A stretch of DNA of 64,000 nucleotides, taken from positions 1,054,001-1,118,000 of the forward strand of contig NZ_CP019510.1 in the NCBI RefSeq assembly GCF_002002885.1. Reading direction: 5' to 3'. The notes under the pieces were generated by a model. It saw only the letters and a list, made by a program, of their open reading frames with translations. It did no database searches and was not told where the DNA came from. Positions 11,049 through 18,926 of this stretch are shown here, in pieces. Origin of the DNA: Janthinobacterium sp. LM6 (GTDB lineage Bacteria; Pseudomonadota; Gammaproteobacteria; Burkholderiales; Burkholderiaceae_D). Made by a program: the position numbers and the translations under genes. Position 1 is the stretch's first letter. Each line of letters starts with the position of its first letter.

Positions 11049-11800
11049 GGGTGGTTTCCTTGTGTTCCTGAGGCCTCGGCGCGCGCGGCCGCCTGCAGGC
11101 CGAGCATGACGATATTGTCGACCAGGTGCAGCGGCACCGCCAGCGCCAGGGCCGGTGCGATGCGCGCTGCGGCGCCGCCCGACAGCAGGCAGGCGCCGGC
11201 GCCGTGCATGCGCACGGCCCGTTCGATGGCGCCCGCCTGGGCCGCCAGGCAGCCGGAGAGGATGGCGTCATCCGTGTTGTCGGCAAAGCCGGCCGGCAGC
11301 ATGGCGTCGCTGGCGATTTGCGGCAGCTGCGCCGTGTTGCGCGCCAACGAGCTGGCCATCAGTCCCAGTCCCGGCAAGATCATCCCACCGAGGAAAACGC
11401 CATCGGCCGTGATGGCGTCGATGGTGGTGGCGGTGCCGCAATTGGCGACGATGACGGCCTGGCCAGGCGCCAGCGCGTGCGCGCCGATGGCAGCGGCAAA
11501 ACGGTCGCAGCCCAGCTGCGACGGCACGCGATAGCCGTTCGTCAGTCCCGCCAGCTGCGGCAGCGAGACAAAGTCGCGGGCAACGACCGGCAGCATGGCG
11601 CGCAGGCGCGTGCCGATGACGGCGCCTGCCACGTTCGACAGCAGTGCTTCGCCGATGGCGAGTGTCGCCCACTGTGCGGCCAGGGTGTCGATCTGCGCAT
11701 GCGTGACGGCGCCGCTGGCCAGCCAGCCGCCGGCGGGGCTGTCGGCGGCCACGAGTGCCCATTTGATGCGCGTATTGCCCGCGTCGATCAGCAGCAGCAT
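11042..11800 (-). CDS. coaX: Type III pantothenate kinase
   Basis: CoaX phosphorylates pantothenate, the first step of coenzyme A synthesis, using an ASKHA-fold active site. The 252-aa product begins MLLLIDAGNTRIKWALV, where DAGNTRIKW is the nucleotide-binding phosphate-1 motif, and has GGMILPGLGLM further on. It lies 4 nt after birA, a pairing typical of Burkholderiales. The Bordetella homologue was first described as Baf, a factor needed for toxin expression. Identity is firm. Confidence 0.95.
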   Translation of the reverse strand: MLLLIDAGNTRIKWALVAADSPAGGWLASGAVTHAQIDTLAAQWATLAIGEALLSNVAGAVIGTRLRAMLPVVARDFVSLPQLAGLTNGYRVPSQLGCDRFAAAIGAHALAPGQAVIVANCGTATTIDAITADGVFLGGMILPGLGLMASSLARNTAQLPQIASDAMLPAGFADNTDDAILSGCLAAQAGAIERAVRMHGAGACLLSGGAAARIAPALALAVPLHLVDNIVMLGLQAAARAEASGTQGNHPC

Positions 11801-11804
11801 GCGC

Positions 11805-12599
11805 TTACTCCCCCGTCAGGCGCAGGGACACGTCGCCGGACATGATGTGCTGCAAGCCGTCCTCGCCGCGCAGCAGCAGCCGGCCCAGTTCATCCACGCC
11901 GGCCGCCACGCCTTGCTGCAGCAGTTGGCCATTGTCGAGGATTTTCACGTGCTGGCCTTGCCAGGCATGCAGCAGGTTCCAGCGTTCCGTGAAGGGTGCA
12001 AAGCCCGTGTCGTCGAATTCGGCCAGCACGCCGGCCAGGCGGCTGAGCAGGGCCGCCACCAGGGTGTTGCGCTCCATCTGCGCCAGCCAGGGCACGGCCG
12101 AGACGCTGCGGCCGATCTGCCGTTCCAGTGCATCGGGCATCAGCAGGTTGATGCCGCAGCCGATGACGGCCCACACGCCACCATCTGGCGTCTGCTGCGT
12201 CTCGACGAGGATGCCGGCCAGTTTATGCCCGTCCTTGAGCAGGTCGTTCGGCCACTTCAATTGCACCGGCACGCCCAGCGCCGTCATGCTTTCGGCCAGC
12301 GCCACGCCGACGGCCAGCGGCAGGCCGACCAGCCGGTGCAGCGGTCCCTTGAAGCGCCAGGCCAGCGAGAACATCAGGCTGGCGTCCGGTTGCGACACCC
12401 ACGGTCGCCCGGCGCGCCCCCGTCCGGCCGTCTGCTGGCCGGCGATGCGCAGGGTAGGGCCGGCCAGGGTGGCGCAGCGCGCCAGCAGGTCGGCGTTGGT
12501 CGATCCCGTTTCGTCGACCACTTCAATGGCCACGTGGGAGGCGCCTGTGGCGCAATGGGCGGCGATGGCCGCGCTGTTCAGGTCTGAGTGCTTCGTCAT
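11805..12599 (-). CDS. birA: Biotin--[acetyl-CoA carboxylase] ligase, no HTH domain
   Basis: This enzyme makes biotinyl-AMP and transfers biotin to the carboxyl carrier protein. The 264-aa protein has the biotin-binding loop GRGRAGRPW (59-67), KWPNDLL (115-121) and KLAGILVE with the probable catalytic Lys127. It lacks the N-terminal winged helix of E. coli BirA, so it should be a ligase only and not a repressor (group I enzyme). The start at 12599 (MTKHSDLNSA) was chosen; upstream codons show no similarity. It lies between the SDR gene and coaX in a minus-strand run. Confidence 0.94.
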   Translation of the reverse strand: MTKHSDLNSAAIAAHCATGASHVAIEVVDETGSTNADLLARCATLAGPTLRIAGQQTAGRGRAGRPWVSQPDASLMFSLAWRFKGPLHRLVGLPLAVGVALAESMTALGVPVQLKWPNDLLKDGHKLAGILVETQQTPDGGVWAVIGCGINLLMPDALERQIGRSVSAVPWLAQMERNTLVAALLSRLAGVLAEFDDTGFAPFTERWNLLHAWQGQHVKILDNGQLLQQGVAAGVDELGRLLLRGEDGLQHIMSGDVSLRLTGE

Positions 12600-12609
12600 G
12601 GTGGTCAGT

Positions 12610-13371
12610 TCAGTTGCGCGCCTTGTGCGGCGCATTCGCGAAGGCCCGGTCGTAGATGGCATTGGGCAGCGCGCGCAGCAGCTTGGCGACGACGCCCATC
12701 TGCCACGGGATCACGCGGTAGCTGTCGCCGTCGGCGATGGCGCGCGCGGCGCGCACGGCGAATTTTTCGGCCGGCATCAGGAAGGGCATGCGGTAGGCGT
12801 TATGGCGCGTCATCGGCGTGTCGATGTAGCCGGGCGTGATGGTGACGACCTTGATGCCCGCCGGTTTCAATTCCAGGCGCAGCGATTCGCAGTAGCTGAT
12901 GACGGCCGCCTTCGAGGCGCTGTAGGCTTCGGCGCCGGGCAGGCCGCGGATGCCGGCCACGCTGCCGATACCCACCAGGCGTCCGCTGCCCTGGCTTTTC
13001 ATGGTGGCGATGAAGGGGGCGAAGGTGGCGACGGTGGCCGTGACGTTGATGGCCATCAAACGGGCGAAGGCGTCGAGGTCTTCCGCATGTTCGCTCAAGG
13101 TACCGTACGACACGCCGGCGCTGGCGATGACGACGTCGATACCGCCGGCATGGGCGATGAAGTCGCCGGCTGCGCCTTTCAGGGCGGCGTGGTCGCACAC
13201 ATCGACGGCGTAGGCGCGGTGGCGTTCAGGGTGGGGCAGGGAGGCGATCAGTTGCTGCAGGGTGTCGCTGCGGCGGGCCAGCAAGCCCAGATGGGCGCCC
13301 TGGCGCGCGTACTGCAGCGCCAGGGCGGCGCCCAGTCCGCTCGACGCGCCCGTGATGAAAACGCGATGCAT
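12610..13371 (-). CDS. SDR-family oxidoreductase
   Basis: A 253-aa classical short-chain dehydrogenase with the cofactor loop TGASSGLG (7-14) and the catalytic set Ser137, Tyr150 and Lys154 (AYSASK). The arginine pair after the second strand (LARRSD) suggests NADP(H). The substrate cannot be told from the sequence. It sits between dsbA and birA in the same direction, with gaps of 37 and 10 nt. Confidence 0.88.
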   Translation of the reverse strand: MHRVFITGASSGLGAALALQYARQGAHLGLLARRSDTLQQLIASLPHPERHRAYAVDVCDHAALKGAAGDFIAHAGGIDVVIASAGVSYGTLSEHAEDLDAFARLMAINVTATVATFAPFIATMKSQGSGRLVGIGSVAGIRGLPGAEAYSASKAAVISYCESLRLELKPAGIKVVTITPGYIDTPMTRHNAYRMPFLMPAEKFAVRAARAIADGDSYRVIPWQMGVVAKLLRALPNAIYDRAFANAPHKARN

Positions 13372-13408
13372 CAGGCGATGCCCGGGCGCGCCAGGGAAGT
13401 GGCCATGC

Positions 13409-14080
13409 TTATTTCTTTTCCGCTTTGGCTTTCGCGACCAGCACGTCCATCACGCTGAGCGCCTGGGCGTTCAGCTGCTCTTCGTTCTTGGCCGACTTGC
13501 TGCCCTGGTCGGCCTGCGAAGGGGAGGTGATGTAGCGGCCATCGATGGCGATCATGGGCCAGAACGTCACGTTATAACCCTGCATCATGGCGTCCGCGCG
13601 GCGCACGCGGGCCGAGACGCCCATCGAACGGTAAGTGTCGATGAACTTCTGGCGGTCCACGCCCTGCTTGGCGACGAAGTCGAAGACGGCGTCGTCGGTG
13701 TTCAGGCGGTTGCGCTCCACGTGCATGGCGTGGAAGACGCCGGTGTGCAGCTTGTCGACCAGGCCCATGGCTTGCAGGGTGAAGAACAAGCGCTGCTGCG
13801 GCGCCACGCTGTCATCGCGCGACACGTGCACGCGCTTGAAGACGATGTTGTCACCCTGTTTCTTGACCCAGGCCGCCAGCTGCGGTTCGAGCACGTTGCA
13901 ATGCGGGCAGTAATAGGCGAAGAATTCCGTCACTTCGATTTTCTTGCCCGATTCCGTCGCCTGCGGCGTGGGCAGGGTTTCGTACTCGACGCCGTTTTTC
14001 GGCTCGGCAGGCGAGGCCGATGCGCCCATGGCGGCGGTGCACAGGGCGGCGGCGATCAGGATCTTCTTCAGAAAACGCAT
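13409..14080 (-). CDS. dsbA: Thiol:disulfide interchange protein DsbA
   Basis: DsbA oxidises cysteine pairs in periplasmic proteins. The 223-aa precursor has a signal peptide (about residues 1-22, ending GASA) and the thioredoxin-fold active site C58-P-H-C61 (AYYCPHCN). The cis-proline lies in FWPMIAIDGRY. It is 9 nt after a SPOR-domain gene and is followed by the SDR gene. Length and motifs match the usual periplasmic oxidase. Confidence 0.95.
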   Translation of the reverse strand: MRFLKKILIAAALCTAAMGASASPAEPKNGVEYETLPTPQATESGKKIEVTEFFAYYCPHCNVLEPQLAAWVKKQGDNIVFKRVHVSRDDSVAPQQRLFFTLQAMGLVDKLHTGVFHAMHVERNRLNTDDAVFDFVAKQGVDRQKFIDTYRSMGVSARVRRADAMMQGYNVTFWPMIAIDGRYITSPSQADQGSKSAKNEEQLNAQALSVMDVLVAKAKAEKK

Positions 14081-14089
14081 GCTGGTTCC

Positions 14090-14794
14090 TTATTTTTGGT
14101 TGCGGACGACGGCGACATCGATGCCGTTTTCAGACAGTTTGGTGCGTGCGCGGTTCATCGCTTCGAGCTGGTTGAACGGCCCGACCCGTACGCGGTGCAG
14201 CACGCCGGCATCGGTGCTGCGGTCGCTGATGGCCGCTTCGAAGCCGAGTAGCGCCAGTTTGCCGCGCGTGCTTTCGGCGTCCGACATGTCATGGAAGGCG
14301 CCGGCCTGCAGATAATAAATCCATTTGTCGCTGGCTGCATCGGCCTTGGCCTCTTTCACGTCGGCCTTGGCTTGCGGCGCGGGCGCTGTTGCTGCCGGCG
14401 TTTTCGGCGCCGGCTTGTCCTTCAATGTACCGATCAATTCCTGCAGCGCGTCCGGCGGCGGCGCCTTCGGCTGCTGCGCGGTGGCGGGCGCGGGCGCGGC
14501 AGGCTGCGTCGGCGTGGTGATCTCGCGCGGCTCCTTGGAGAAGTCGCGCGCCGCTTCCTTGGCCGCTTCCTTGTTGCCGTACATCGGCTTGTTCGGGTCG
14601 GCGATCTGGCCGGCCGTCGGCTCGGCCGATTTGCCGGCCTTGCCCGACTTGTCGGTGAAGGGCGAGGCGCCCTTGGTGATCACCAGGGCGACCACCACGG
14701 CGATGCCCAGGCCGATGACCAGGCCGATGATGATGCCGACCAGGGTATTGCCCTGCTGGCGCCGGGACGAAGAGAAGCGGGAAGCATGATTCAT
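14090..14794 (-). CDS. SPOR domain protein, FtsN-like
   Basis: A 234-aa bitopic protein: short basic cytoplasmic N-terminus, one membrane helix (about 19-41, LVGIIIGLVIGLGIAVVVAL), a long Ala/Pro/Lys-rich linker, and a C-terminal SPOR domain (about 155-234, starting at KWIYYLQAGAFHD). This layout matches FtsN, the late divisome protein that activates septal synthesis. The gene position just downstream of argS is where betaproteobacterial FtsN-like genes are found. The FtsN role is inferred from architecture and place. Confidence 0.82.
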   Translation of the reverse strand: MNHASRFSSSRRQQGNTLVGIIIGLVIGLGIAVVVALVITKGASPFTDKSGKAGKSAEPTAGQIADPNKPMYGNKEAAKEAARDFSKEPREITTPTQPAAPAPATAQQPKAPPPDALQELIGTLKDKPAPKTPAATAPAPQAKADVKEAKADAASDKWIYYLQAGAFHDMSDAESTRGKLALLGFEAAISDRSTDAGVLHRVRVGPFNQLEAMNRARTKLSENGIDVAVVRNQK

Positions 14795-14814
14795 TGACGA
14801 TTAGACCTTCGCGA

Positions 14815-16524
14815 TTACATTTTGTTTGGCGCGGACACGCCGATCAGTGCCAGTCCGTTGCGCAATACCTGGCGCGCGGCGATGACGAGGGCCAGGCGGG
14901 CCATCTTGACGGCTTCGTCCTCGACCAGCACTTTTTCGGCGAAGTAGAAACTGTGCAGGTTGGCGGCCAGGTCGCGCAGGTAGAAGGCGACTTGGTGCGG
15001 TCCCAGTTCGGCCTGCGCGCGCGCCAGCATTTCAGGATAGGCGGCCAGGGTCGCCAACAGGGTCGCTTCGGTCGGCGCCGTCAGTGGGGAAAGGTCGACG
15101 CCGGCGACCGTGCTTGCATCGCCGCCCCAGTTTTCCAGGATGCGGCAGATGCGCGCATGCGCGTACTGCACGTAATAGACCGGGTTTTCATCGGTGGTTT
15201 TCAGCGCCACGTCGACGTCGAAGACGAATTCCGTGTCGGCCTTGCGCGAGATCAGGAAGAAGCGCACGGCGTCGCGGCCCTTGGCGATGTCGCCGCCGCC
15301 CGACCATTCGATCAGGTCGCGCACGGTCACGTAGGAGCCGGCGCGCTTCGAAATCTTGACTTCTTCGCCATCCTTCATGACGGTGACCATCTTGTGCAGC
15401 ACGTAGTCGGGGTAGCCTTGCGGGATGCCCATGTCGACGGCTTGCAGGCCGGCGCGCACGCGCGCGATGGTGCCGTGGTGGTCGCTGCCCTGGATATTGA
15501 TGGCCTGCACGAAGCCGCGCTGCCATTTCACCAGGTGATACGCGACGTCCGGCACGAAATACGTATAGGTGCCGTCCGTCTTGCGCATGACGCGGTCCTT
15601 GTCGTCGCCGAAGTCGGTGGTGCGCAGCCACAGCGCGCCATCCTGCTCATACGTGTGGCCCGCCTTGATCAAGGTTTCCACGGCGCTGTTGACCTTGCCG
15701 TCCGCGTACAGCGACGATTCCAGGTAGTAATTGTCGAACTTCACGCCAAACGCCTGCAAGTCGATGTCCTGCTCGTTGCGCAGGTAGGTGACGGCGAATG
15801 GACGGATGGAATCGATGTCTTCCACGTTGCCGTTGGCCGTCGCTGGCTGGCCGTCGCTGGCCGAGACGGTCTTGCCGGCCTTGAAGTCGTTGGCGATGTC
15901 GGCGATGTAGTCGCCGTTGTAGGCGGATTCCGGCCATTCGGCGTCGCCCGGCTTGAAGCCGCGCGCGCGCGCCTGCACGGAGTTGGCCAGGGTCTGGATC
16001 TGCACGCCGGCGTCGTTGTAGTAGAACTCGCGCGTCACCTGGTAGCCTTGCGCGTCGAACAGCGAGGACAGGGCGTCGCCCAGGGCCGCCTGGCGGCCGT
16101 GGCCCACGTGCAGCGGACCGGTCGGATTGGCCGAGACGAATTCCAGGATGACTTGCTTCCCGGCGCCTGCCGTGCTGCGGCCATAGCTGTCGGCCTCGCT
16201 CAGGATGGTTTTCACGACGGCCTGTTTGGCGGCGGCGGAGACGCGCACGTTGATGAAGCCGGGGCCGGCGATTTCCACTGCTTCGACCAGGCCCTTGCCG
16301 GCCGGATTGGCCAGCACGGCCGTCACGATGGTTTGCGCCAGTTCGCGGGGATTCTGTTTCAGCTGCTTGGCCAGTTGCATGGCGATATTGCAGGCGACGT
16401 CGCCATGCGATGCATCGCGTGGTCGCTCGAGCACTACGCTAGGCGCAAGCGAGGTGCCGGCCAGGACGGGAGCGAGGGCGGCCTGGAACAGGGCGATGAT
16501 TTCTTGTTTCTGTTGGGCGAGCAT
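14815..16524 (-). CDS. argS: Arginyl-tRNA synthetase
   Basis: Charges tRNAArg. The 569-aa class I synthetase has the HIGH-type signature HVGH at 139-142 ([10 protein letters not shown]) and a KMSKS-like KISKRAG segment. It also has the N-terminal tRNA-binding Add1 domain (about 1-95) and the C-terminal DALR anticodon-binding domain. It is the first gene of the minus-strand run that continues through the SPOR, dsbA, SDR, birA and coaX genes. A TATAAT lies 94 nt upstream at 16618-16623. Confidence 0.97.
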   Translation of the reverse strand: MLAQQKQEIIALFQAALAPVLAGTSLAPSVVLERPRDASHGDVACNIAMQLAKQLKQNPRELAQTIVTAVLANPAGKGLVEAVEIAGPGFINVRVSAAAKQAVVKTILSEADSYGRSTAGAGKQVILEFVSANPTGPLHVGHGRQAALGDALSSLFDAQGYQVTREFYYNDAGVQIQTLANSVQARARGFKPGDAEWPESAYNGDYIADIANDFKAGKTVSASDGQPATANGNVEDIDSIRPFAVTYLRNEQDIDLQAFGVKFDNYYLESSLYADGKVNSAVETLIKAGHTYEQDGALWLRTTDFGDDKDRVMRKTDGTYTYFVPDVAYHLVKWQRGFVQAINIQGSDHHGTIARVRAGLQAVDMGIPQGYPDYVLHKMVTVMKDGEEVKISKRAGSYVTVRDLIEWSGGGDIAKGRDAVRFFLISRKADTEFVFDVDVALKTTDENPVYYVQYAHARICRILENWGGDASTVAGVDLSPLTAPTEATLLATLAAYPEMLARAQAELGPHQVAFYLRDLAANLHSFYFAEKVLVEDEAVKMARLALVIAARQVLRNGLALIGVSAPNKM

Positions 16525-16900
16525 GAGCAGGATGGCGGTGGAACCGCGTTAAGAATGAATAGAATGAATCAAAAAGCAAAACGGACGGCCAGTACCCAAG
16601 CCGCCCAGACTGCGTTAATTATACTGGTTTGCTGCCGGGAACAATACGCCAGCCGGCAGTGTGCCCGTGCCGGCGCTTTTCACGATATTATCAGGACAGC
16701 ATGCCTATGTTGGTGCATGAAAACATCAGCATGGCGCATTCTGCTTGTATATATGCAGTTTTTTGCCGCAATTTACAGGTATCGCTGCAATCGCTTGGGC
16801 CAGAGGGCGCCACAAACGCTACAATCGACCCTTTATTGATGACGCGCGGCCGCGACTTTGCCACCATGCAGCCCGCCGCGCGCAGCCACACCGGATAACT
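16525..16900. other. Divergent argS / rsmB intergenic region
   Basis: This 376-nt gap separates the divergent genes argS and rsmB. On the minus strand a perfect TATAAT is read at 16623-16618, with TTGTTC about 15 nt upstream of it. On the plus strand TACAAT (16820-16825) has TTGGGC at 16795-16800, a 19-nt spacer, and lies 75 nt before rsmB. Both are candidate promoters. I see no gene or repeat. Confidence 0.45.
16618..16646 (-). promoter_or_regulatory. Candidate sigma70 promoter for argS
   Basis: A consensus TATAAT -10 is read on the minus strand at 16623-16618, 94 nt upstream of the argS ATG. A TTGTTC-like -35 lies at 16644-16639 with a 15-nt spacer, shorter than ideal. The -10 is the main evidence. 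Confidence 0.45.
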
Positions 16901-18322
16901 ATGAACAAGCGCCCCACGCTGAAATTGAAAACCAAGCCGGCGCCAGGCCAGGCTCCTGCCGCACCGAAATTGCGTCCCAGCTACCATCCCGACCTGAAAC
17001 CGGTCTTGCAGCCAGGCTTCCAACCCGATTTGCGCGCCGACTCGCTGGCGTTTTGCCTGCTGGGCGCGGCCAATGCCGTGGCGCAAGTGCGCACGGGCAC
17101 CGCCCTGCCGCAGGCGCTGGCCAAGGTGTTTACGCAATCGAACGCCAGCCCGCAGGCGCGCGGCGCCATCCAGGATATTTCCTACCGTACCATGCGCCAG
17201 CTGGGCCGCAGCGAAACCCTGGTCGGCCTGATGACGTCGAAGGCGCCCGAGCCGCCGATGCTGGCCGCCCTGCTGTGCTGCGCGCTGTCGCTGATGTCGG
17301 CTGAGCCGGGCGAGCAACCGTACGAAGAGTTTACCGTTGTCGACCAGGCTGTCACGGTGGCCACCTCGCACCCTGACCTGGCGCATGCCAAGGGCATGGT
17401 GAACGCCGTTTTGCGCCGTTTCTTGCGCGAACGCAAATCCTTGCTGGAAGCGGCCCTGCAGCAACCTCTGGCGCAATGGAATTATCCGCAGTGGTGGATC
17501 GACTCGCTGCGCCTGGCTTACCCACGCGACTGGCAAGCCATTCTGACGGCCGGCAACGCCGTGCCGCCACTGACCTTGCGCGTGAATCGCCGCAAGAGCA
17601 CGGTCGAAGCGTATCTGGCCGTGCTGACCGAGGCCGGCATTGCCGCGCGCCAGGTGGGACCGTTCGCCGTGCGCCTGGACAAGCCGATCGGCGTGGCGCT
17701 GATCCCCGGCTTCGAGCAGGGCGTCGTTTCCGTGCAAGATGCTGGCGCGCAATTGGCCGCGCCGCTGCTGGACTTGCAGGATGGCATGCGCGTGCTGGAC
17801 GCCTGCGCGGCGCCCGGCGGCAAGACGTGCCACATCCTGGAACTGGCCGACGTGCAAGTGACGGCCATCGACGCGGACGCCAAGCGCCTGCCGCGCATCG
17901 CGGAAAACCTCGAGCGCCTGGGCCTGGAAGCGACACTGAAGGCGCAGGATGCGCAATCGAGCGCGTGGTGGGACGGCCAGCAGTACGACCGCATCCTGGC
18001 CGACGTGCCGTGCACGGCCTCGGGCATCGTGCGCCGCCATCCCGACATTCGCTGGTTGCGCCGCAAGGGCGACGCGTTCCAACTTGCAACACTTTCATCC
18101 AAAATTCTGGACAACCTGTGGCAGATGCTGCGGCCCGATGGTAAATTGCTGTTCGTGACATGTTCGTTGTGGCCGCAAGAGTCCGAGGCACAGGCGGCGG
18201 CATTTGCGGTACGCAATAATGCGACCCGATTGACAGCGCCTGGCCAGCTGTTGCCGACTGGCAGCGCGGAGCAGGACCACGACGGTTTGTTCTATGCGCT
18301 ATTCCAAAAAAATGCGGCTTGA
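16901..18322 (+). CDS. rsmB: 16S rRNA (cytosine(967)-C(5))-methyltransferase RsmB
   Basis: RsmB (Sun/Fmu) methylates C967 of 16S rRNA with S-adenosylmethionine. The 473-aa protein has an N-terminal NusB-like RNA-binding domain (about 45-185). A Rossmann methyltransferase domain follows, with the SAM loop DACAAPGGKTC, Cys371 in VPCTASG and the nucleophile Cys421 in FVTCSLWPQES. The ATG at 16901 was chosen; the frame is open upstream to 16745 without similarity. It starts a plus-strand run through DUF4390 and ntrYX. Confidence 0.95.
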   Translation: MNKRPTLKLKTKPAPGQAPAAPKLRPSYHPDLKPVLQPGFQPDLRADSLAFCLLGAANAVAQVRTGTALPQALAKVFTQSNASPQARGAIQDISYRTMRQLGRSETLVGLMTSKAPEPPMLAALLCCALSLMSAEPGEQPYEEFTVVDQAVTVATSHPDLAHAKGMVNAVLRRFLRERKSLLEAALQQPLAQWNYPQWWIDSLRLAYPRDWQAILTAGNAVPPLTLRVNRRKSTVEAYLAVLTEAGIAARQVGPFAVRLDKPIGVALIPGFEQGVVSVQDAGAQLAAPLLDLQDGMRVLDACAAPGGKTCHILELADVQVTAIDADAKRLPRIAENLERLGLEATLKAQDAQSSAWWDGQQYDRILADVPCTASGIVRRHPDIRWLRRKGDAFQLATLSSKILDNLWQMLRPDGKLLFVTCSLWPQESEAQAAAFAVRNNATRLTAPGQLLPTGSAEQDHDGLFYALFQKNAA

Positions 18323-18365
18323 GCGATTCGTCGAACCTTATCTTACGGACACTACCGGCACACTT

Positions 18366-18926
18366 GTGACAACACGACTCTTCCGACTCCTGGCCCTGCT
18401 GCTGATGCTGGCATGTACCATGCCACGCGCGCATGCCGCCGACATGGTCGAGATCACCCGTGCCTATATCGAGTCGGGCGAAGAGGGCTACAAGCTGGCC
18501 GCCACGTATTCCTTCGAGCTCAATCACGACCTCGATGATGCGGTACAGCATGGCGTGCCGCTGTATTTCACGACAGAAATCGAACTGACCCGGCCCCGCT
18601 GGTACTGGTTCGATGAAAAAGCCATCGTGGCGCGCCAGACCAGCAAGCTGTCGTATAACGTGCTGACGCGCCAGTATCACGTGTCGGGCGGCGGCTTGCA
18701 GCAGAGCTTTCCCACCCTCGACGATGCGCTGTTCCTGATCCGCCGTCCCAGCCGCTGGTTGGTGGCGCGGCGCGGCGAGCTGAAAGTGGGGCAGACGTAC
18801 AACGTCACCTTGCGCATGGGCATGGACCGCGACTACCTGCCCAAGCCGATACAGGTCAATGCCTTCAATAACAGCGACTGGCGCCTGGCTTCGAATAAAA
18901 AAACCTTCTTGTATACGGCGGAGTAG
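18366..18926 (+). CDS. DUF4390 domain secreted protein
   Basis: A periplasmic protein of unknown function of the DUF4390 family, typically found between rsmB and an ntrY-type kinase in betaproteobacteria. Starting at the GTG at 18366 it is 186 aa with a clean signal peptide (MTTRLFRLLALLLMLACTMPRAHA in outline, cleavage near residue 24). An ATG at 18294 in the same frame would add 24 polar residues before the signal and overlap rsmB by 29 nt, so I prefer the GTG. The stop TAG (18924-18926) overlaps the kinase GTG start by one base. A link to envelope sensing is only inferred from the neighbour. Confidence 0.82.
   Translation: MTTRLFRLLALLLMLACTMPRAHAADMVEITRAYIESGEEGYKLAATYSFELNHDLDDAVQHGVPLYFTTEIELTRPRWYWFDEKAIVARQTSKLSYNVLTRQYHVSGGGLQQSFPTLDDALFLIRRPSRWLVARRGELKVGQTYNVTLRMGMDRDYLPKPIQVNAFNNSDWRLASNKKTFLYTAE

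Noticed and set aside
14794-16839. A 681-codon plus-strand frame opposite argS
   Set aside because: Shadow of argS in the opposite strand; composition rich in Val/Gly/Arg/His without motifs.
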